Assembly: GCF_030272615.1 (NCBI RefSeq) | Contig: NC_081412.1 | Location: 695,402,083-695,466,082, forward strand | DNA: 64,000 nt | Direction: 5' to 3' | From: Cryptomeria japonica | Lineage: Eukaryota > Streptophyta > Pinopsida > Cupressales > Cupressaceae | Part shown: positions 58,223 to 64,000 of the stretch, piece after piece | Layout: every line of letters begins with the position of its first letter | Position numbering within the stretch: position 1 is the stretch's first letter | Notes under the pieces: model-generated | The model's database searches: none | The model's input: the letters and a program-made list of their open reading frames with translations, nothing else | What the model was told of the DNA's origin: nothing | Made by a program: the position numbers and the translations under genes

Positions 58223-58256
<34 letters not shown>

Positions 58257-58640
58257 GTATATATGAAGGTATAAATCTAACTTTAGATTAATTATTTTAT
58301 TCAAATGTTCATATTCTATATATGTTTATATAAACATTTGAATATGATGTTTTGTTTTAATTTTCTTTAAATTCTTTTGGAGTTTAATCTTTTAGAAATT
58401 TCAAACGATTTTTGTAAGCTATTTGGCCATAGGGGATTATTTTTAGACACATTATAATTCTTGTTTAAATAAATAGTAGGTTTTAATAATCTAAGTGCTA
58501 GGACTAATTTATTTAGTTCCTAAAGCAGTTAAAGGTTATTGGAGATTAATATTATCCCTTGTTAGTTAATTTAGAGATTTTTGCTTAAGCGAATCTATTT
58601 ATTTATTAATTGATGAGATAATAATAATTTCTTTGGAGAG
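54816..58640 (+). mobile_element. G 3' LTR, cut by LINE
   Basis: Matches the 5' LTR from TGTGAGGCCC to CTTTGGAGAG at 58640, corresponding to about 49671. The last 190 bases of the LTR should lie beyond the LINE, right of the window. Differences from the 5' LTR are mostly transitions and TA-repeat length. Confidence 0.9.
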
Positions 58641-58868
58641 GACTCATGTTAAATTGCATGAAAATATAAGAGGTATCTGCAATTTTTTCGGTGCTATGGA
58701 GGACAATCGACAACTAGGGGTTTGGGCAGATGTCACTTGGGATGATCCATCGCACACCCCTCAATGGGTTTTTACCAAAGGCCGTTGGGAGGATAAGGCA
58801 CTTCCATCTTTGCAACTAGCTCAACTAGCTCACAGTAAATGGTTTAGGCCTGTGTCTACCTACTTTTA

Positions 58869-60812
58869 GGGTTTTCCAATCCGCATCATAATCTTCCTCG
58901 AAGGCAAGTTTTTAGGGCTAATTACACTCGGTGGTCTGCGATTCATGGGAATCAAGGGCACCGCCATTGGAATCCCTCTTTTCATCAAGGATCCTTTTAT
59001 GGAAAAAATCATTCATTTGCTCGAGTGGTTGGTTCTCGATGGGTGGATCATGAAGTTAGGGTTTTGGCAAATCCTTCTAGCAAAATGGGTACTAATGCGA
59101 TGGAAACTAGGGTTTCTGTCTCTATGACTCTGGTGGTCGGTCAAGTAAGTTCAAATCCTAACAATGCTAGTCCTGAAAAGGATAAGGTATGTCATTTTAC
59201 TGATCCTCCATCTCATGCTTGGGTTCCCATTCCTTGCATTGATCTCCTTGGTTCTTATATTGATAAAAAGGCTTATTCCCTTCATTCGAATGCTATTATT
59301 GGAGAACTTTGGGGGGACCAGATCTGTTTGTCCAAACTTTTTGCTAAACTACAGAAATGTTGGATGGACATTCATTATTTTCAGCTCCTTTCATCAAGTT
59401 CATTTATTATTGTCTTCGATTCTAATATGACTCGGGATAGGGTTTTTGATTCTCCTCACCATTGGTTTGGAAAGAATTTTCTTTCTGGTTCTTCTTGGAA
59501 ACCTTTCTATGTTCCTGCTTGGTCAAAATGTAATTTCTCTCCCTTTTGGTTTGGTCTTCCTAAGCTTCCCTTTGAATTCATGGACCCCGATGTTGTGCAA
59601 CAAATTGGTAACTCATTTGGTACTTTTGTCACATCCAAGTTGGATTTTGTGGAGGGGGAGGTTCTAGTAAAAATCAGTGTTTTACTTATGCCTGAAACTG
59701 TTTATCCCCATACTTGTAATATCAAGTCTCATGATGGGATTTGGCATCAAACTATTGAGAAATTAGAGTCCGAGCTTTTAAAATCTCCCCTTATTATAGA
59801 TGCTCCTTTGTTTATGGACTTTAAGAAAAAACACTAGGTGATGGATTCAATATATTCGAACCATAACATTATAATATAGTCTCAATAGATTATGGCTTCT
59901 GTTGGGAAAAATCTAACTAAAGAAGATCAGTTGAATTCTGCTCAAGTTAATGTTTCTCCTTCCATGAACAAAATATTAAAAATTTCAAAGCGCACCTCTA
60001 ACTTTTTTAGGAAGGACTCTGAGATTATTTCAAATCCTCTAGATATTGTGGACAATTCAAATAATAAAATTGTGGCCTCTCCTTTTGACCCAGTAGCCTT
60101 AGATGCTTCTAAAATGGTTTCTTTTGGAAAGGTTTCTAAAGGAGAGACTCTATCTGACTCGTCCTTAATTGCTCAGATTAAACTTTTAACCTCTGATTCT
60201 TCTCATCATGGTCCACAATCATTAGATAAGGATCCAAATCTAGGTTTTAATGAGTTACCTGAGATAGTTGTGCCTAATTTAGATCTAGTTCAACAGTTGA
60301 ATGAGTTGCTGGAAAATCATGCCCCCCTTGGTGGGATGGAGGTGATGGATAGAGTTATTGTCTCTATTGATAGTGACTTAGGACAAATCAAGTCTCCTCC
60401 TATTGTTACAACTTCAAATCCTTTTGACAATTTGGGTTCTAAAGATGAGGGTCTGACTGATAAACTGATTTCCCCTTCACATAAGGGTAAGGACTTGCCC
60501 ATTGTTCAATCTCCTTTGGTTTTGTCCCCTCCTTTTGGTTCTCCTAGAAGAGGTAGGCCTCCTAAAGTTTCTCGTACTAAGCTAGAAGTTGCTGCTGGGA
60601 TCCAAAAGACTCTATCCCTTTCTCCTGGGACTGATAAGAGGAAGATTTTGCTTTCCTTAGGTAATAGAAAGAAGGATAAGCTTCAATTGGTTAGTCCTCC
60701 TGTGACTAGGTTGGGGGCTGTCAAAAAGAACCTGCAGAAGTGCTTTGGAGACTTTACTAAGTCTCTTGATATTGAGAAGAGGGGAGTTTTGACCTCCCCT
60801 CAAGAGAAATGA
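58869..60812 (+). pseudogene. LINE ORF1, DUF4283-like nucleic-acid-binding protein
   Basis: One frame of about 648 codons interrupted by three TAG codons at 59835-59891. The upstream piece (58697-58868, MEDNRQLGVWADVTWDDP) is in another frame, so a frameshift is likely. The first part is rich in N, H, Q and R. The middle (59300-59700) resembles the DUF4283 domain of plant L1 ORF1 (LFAKLQKCWMDIHYFQLL, PAWSKCNFSPFWFGLPKLPF). Near 60540 SPRRGRPPKVSR is an AT-hook core. No CCHC knuckle is seen. The stop (TGA 60810-60812) overlaps the ORF2 ATG as ATGA. Confidence 0.75.
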
Positions 60813-63800
60813 AACTTATATCCTAGAATGTTAGGGACTTAAATGCCCCTAACAAGAGATGCTTGATTAAATCGCAATTGGATTTAATCAAGTGTGATTT
60901 GGCTATGCTTCAGGAAACAAAATTGTCTGATGAATATGCTAGTGTGCTTTTTACATCTTGGAAAAAATGGAACTTTCTCTCTTGCCCTTCTTGTGGTGCT
61001 TCTGGAGGGTTAGCTTTATTATGGAATACTTATAATACAGAGGTACAATTGGTCTCTTCGGCAATTCATTGGATGTTGTTCTTGGTTACTAGCAAGGTCT
61101 CTAAGGTTAAAGTCTGGTTGTTCAATATTTATGCTCCCTCTGGGATTCAGGGTAAAAAGAAATTATGGAGGGACTTGAGTAGGGTGGCTTCTCCTTTGAG
61201 GCAGGGGTCTCTTGTTGTTTTTGGAGGGGACTTTAATGCAATTTTGGATCCTAGTGAGAAAAGTGGAGGGATTTTCCTACACAAAAGAATCATGGAGGAT
61301 TTTGGGAATTTCATCCTTCATATGGGTCTTTTTGATTGCAAGTCTTAGAATGGGATTTTTACTTGGACAAATATGAGAAGGGATTTCTCACAAATAGCAG
61401 AAAGATTAGATCGATTCCTACACTTTGAAAATTGGTTGCAGTTGGACATTGAATTTTCTTCCTCCATTTTGCCTATGTCAAGTCTTGATCATTTTCTGAT
61501 TTCTCTCTGTATTTTGGAGGATAAGGCTCCCTTTCGATCTCCTTTTGAGTTTCAACCTATGTGGTTCAAAGATGCCTCCTTTTTACCTCTCCTAAGGAAT
61601 TGGTGGGAATCTACTCCCTTCTATGCAGGTTCTCGAATGTTCCAATTTGTTAATAAGATGAAGTTCTTAAAATTGAACACTAAAGAATGGAATAATTTAC
61701 ATTTTAAAAACATTTTTCATGAAAAACAGAGAATTCAAGATATGATAGAAACTCTTAATAAGCATGTGCTTGATCATGGTATGGTTCCCCTGGTTTTTGA
61801 TGAGCTAAAATATTTAAGGATAAAACTTGAAGAAATTCTGGCTAGAGAAGAGATTTTTTGGAGACAAAAATCTCGAGAGGTATGGTTGTCTGATGGGGAT
61901 AGAAATACTAAGTTTTTTCATTATTCTACTAAATTGAAAAGGAGTAGGAATAGGATCTCTTGTATAGAAGATTCTTCAGGAAAGCTACTTACAGAGCCTA
62001 AGGAGATTGTTGCGGAGGTAGTAAGTTTCTTCAAAACTCTGTTATCTTTTGAAGGTGGTAATTTTCAAAATGATTTCATTTATGGAATTCCATCTCTAGT
62101 GTCGCCCGAGGATCACAAGATGTTGATGTCTCCTTTTTCCCTTGAAGAAGTTAGGCTAGTAGTTTTTGCAATGCATCCTGATAAGGCCCTAGGTCTGGAT
62201 GGGTTCACTGCTTTATTTTTTCAGAAGTGTTGGGATTTTGTGGCCAGGGATCTACTCCTCGTTCTTGAATAAAGTAGGAGAAATAGATCAATTTTGAAAG
62301 AACTTAATACCATGATGGTTGCTCTTATTCCTAAAAAGGAAATTGTTAAATCTTTTGCTGATTTTCATCTTATCACTCTATGTAATACCTTAGATAAGAT
62401 TTTCACTAAAGCAATATCCATTCGGCTATCCAAAATCCTCCCTAAACTCATTTCAGTAGAACAAGGTGGTTTTGTACCAAATAGGGAGACACCTGAGGGA
62501 GCTATTGTAGCTCATGAAGTTTTACATTCTATCTCCCTTCAGAGATCCTTGACCATGATCTTAAAGCTTGACATGGTTAAGGCTTATGATAGAGTAGAAT
62601 GGAGGGCTTTAGGTCTTGTTTTGGAAAGGTTAGGCTTTTCTAGGGCTTGGATTAAATGGATTATGGCTTGTATTTTGTCTGCAAGGTTTTTGATTATAAT
62701 TAATGGTTCCCCTTGTGGTTTTTTTTCCTCCTCTAGAGGTTTAAGAAAAGGAGATCCTCTTTCCCCATTTCTATTTATAATTTTAGCAGAGTCTTTTAGT
62801 TGGGCTATTAAGGTTGTGAAATTGAAAGACCTTTGGCTTGGGGTGAAAATCCTAGGAGTACCAGGATCTATATCTCACTGCTTGTTTGCAGATGATACCT
62901 TATGATTTGGTCAAGCCTCTATGCATGAAGCTTTGGTCATGAATGATGTTATTCAGAATTATGCCTCCTTTGCAGGTCAGAAAATAAATTTTGAGAAGTC
63001 TAAAATCTTCTTTCTTCACACCCCACAATTAATCCAAACTAGATTGTTGTCTTTTTGGGGTTTTGAGTCCAGATCACTTCAATGTACTTATCTAGGTATA
63101 CCCTTCTTTATCAAAAGGGATAATTATAGCTGTTGGGATATAATCATTTTAGCCATCTCAAAGAGAATCCTTTCTTGGAATCATAGGTGGTTGAATCTAG
63201 ATGGAAAAATTATTCTCATTAAATCTATGCTGAATGCAGTTCCTGTTTATCTTATGTCAGTATTAAGATCTCCAAAGGATGTGTTGGTAAGCTTACAGGA
63301 TAATCTAAGGTCTTTTCTCTGGAGTAGCAATAAAGATGGGAGGAAAAAACTTTCTCTTGTGGCATGGGATAAAGTTTGCTTACCGAAGGACCTAGGGGAT
63401 ACTGGTATTAGAAATATGGAAAAACAAAATTTAGCCTTGGGGGCTAAATTGGTTTGGAATTTGTATGAGAAGTTTGATTCTTTATGGACTCATATTATGT
63501 TTGCTAAATATCTTAATAATGGTCCTAGGGAGTTTATTTTCCAAATATCTAATTTACCTTCAGGTTCTGTTATGTGGAACTTCATATGTAAATGTAGATC
63601 TGTTATTTTGCCTAATCTCTCCTTGGTTGTACATAAAGGCACTAAGATCAGATTTTAGGATGAAAGTTGGAATGGTCACCCTCTATTACAAAGCCTAAGG
63701 AATTGGTCCCCCCTAATATCCATTCTTTCTTCCCTTTGGGGCACCTCGGTGGTAGATTACTTTGACATTATTTATAGTGGAAATATGAGATTGGCTAAAT

Positions 63801-64000
63801 GGAAGCCGATTGAATTTTTGGTTATTGATCATGATTTGAAATTGCAGTATACCAAGGTCCTCAGTGAGAGGGTGGTTATCCTTTTAGATGTTGAGGATGA
63901 ATTGGTTTGGACTAAGAATATTTTTGGCAAATATATGGTGAGGGATGGTTATAATTCCCTCATGAAGGATAATGATCATCCTGCTTGGCCGTATAAACAT
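60809..64000 (+). pseudogene. LINE ORF2, endonuclease and reverse transcriptase
   Basis: All pieces lie in one frame. The APE-type endonuclease has NVRDLN, LAMLQETKL, FNIYAPSG, VFGGDFNAIL, ERLDRFL and SSLDHFLIS. Reverse transcriptase follows with WLSDGDRNTKFFH, GLDGFTALFFQKCW, LIPKKE, KLDMVKAYDRVEW, GLRKGDPLSPFLF and HCLFADDTL (catalytic A-D-D intact), then NFEKSKIFF and YLGIPFF. The stops are TAG at 60824 (SxNVRDLN, W expected), TAG at 61346, TAA near 62270, TGA after FADDTL at 62903 and TAG at 63656. The frame continues past the window edge, where RNase H or a zf-RVT domain would follow. Confidence 0.9.

Larger units (their letters stand above)
45863..58640 (+). mobile_element. Element G, chromovirus (Ty3) with 4-kb LTRs
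   Basis: LTRs at 45863-49860 and 54816-58640 (the second cut by a LINE), Met-tRNA primer-binding site, gag-pol order gag-PR-RT-RNase H-IN-chromodomain and a polypurine tract at 54804-54815. Long LTRs and the C-terminal chromodomain-like segment fit the Tekay/Del lineage; exact lineage is inference. Gag-pol stays in one frame from 50042 to about 54425, broken only by nonsense changes. Confidence 0.9.
58641..64000 (+). mobile_element. L1-type LINE, nearly complete 5' part
   Basis: Non-LTR retrotransposon inserted in the G 3' LTR, running off the right edge. It has ORF1 and ORF2 (endonuclease and reverse transcriptase) in order. The 5' end at 58641 is close to full length because coding sequence is present from its start. 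Its 3' end, poly(A) and TSD are outside the window. Confidence 0.9.

Overview
This window is plant nuclear DNA made almost entirely of transposable elements nested inside one another. I see no host protein-coding gene, rRNA or tRNA gene. The mix suggests a seed plant with a very large genome, possibly a conifer or other gymnosperm: Ty1/copia elements with 0.9-1.4 kb LTRs, a chromovirus with 4-kb LTRs, gag-protease-only elements, a large element with no recognisable enzyme domain, and a plant L1-type LINE. The organism is an inference.

Left half (1-29040): a minus-strand copia element (copia-A) runs off the left edge and has its 5' LTR at 27670-29040. A solo LTR (Y) sits in its reverse transcriptase, a second solo LTR (Z) sits in Y, and an LTR of a large element (X) sits in Z. 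An intact gag-protease element (W, 13715-22344, minus) sits in the right-hand X LTR. Target-site duplications support the order: TTGTG for Y, GTTAT for Z, probably GCAAC for X, AATTA for W. A 3.4-kb block (X LTR plus the Z, Y and copia-A sequence flanking it) occurs twice, at 2368-5755 and at 13494-13714 plus 22350-25517. The X internal region (5756-13493) lies between the copies, so this is not a simple LTR-internal-LTR layout.

Middle (29041-44721): copia-A sits inside a plus-strand copia relic (copia-C, 29041-30372 and 37616 onward). Copia-C also holds a second gag-protease element (V, 30373-37615, plus). The copia-C 3' LTR, which starts at 38275, is split by a 4022-bp solo LTR of chromovirus type (38592-42613, minus, TSD ATGCC). 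A fragment of a third gag-protease element (U, 43056-44721) follows. W, V and U share a primer-binding site (TTTTGGTGAACCCGAC). W and V also share the polypurine tract and LTR start.

Right (44722-64000): a minus-strand copia 3' LTR (copia-D) is cut by a chromovirus (G; 5' LTR 45863-49860, gag-pol 50042-54854, 3' LTR from 54816). The 3' LTR of G is cut at 58640 by an L1-type LINE that runs off the right edge with ORF1 and ORF2 readable.

The autonomous elements (copia-A, copia-C, G, LINE) are inactivated mainly by point nonsense mutations, many of them TAG where the family has glutamine or tryptophan. W keeps long open frames. The most unusual features are the W/V/U group (protease fused to a G-patch-like motif, with no reverse transcriptase or integrase in the window), its recurring GC-rich GGACC...GGTCC hairpin modules, a five-hairpin array in the solo chromovirus LTR, the TTAGCGCGT minisatellite in X, and the X block duplicated together with its flanks.
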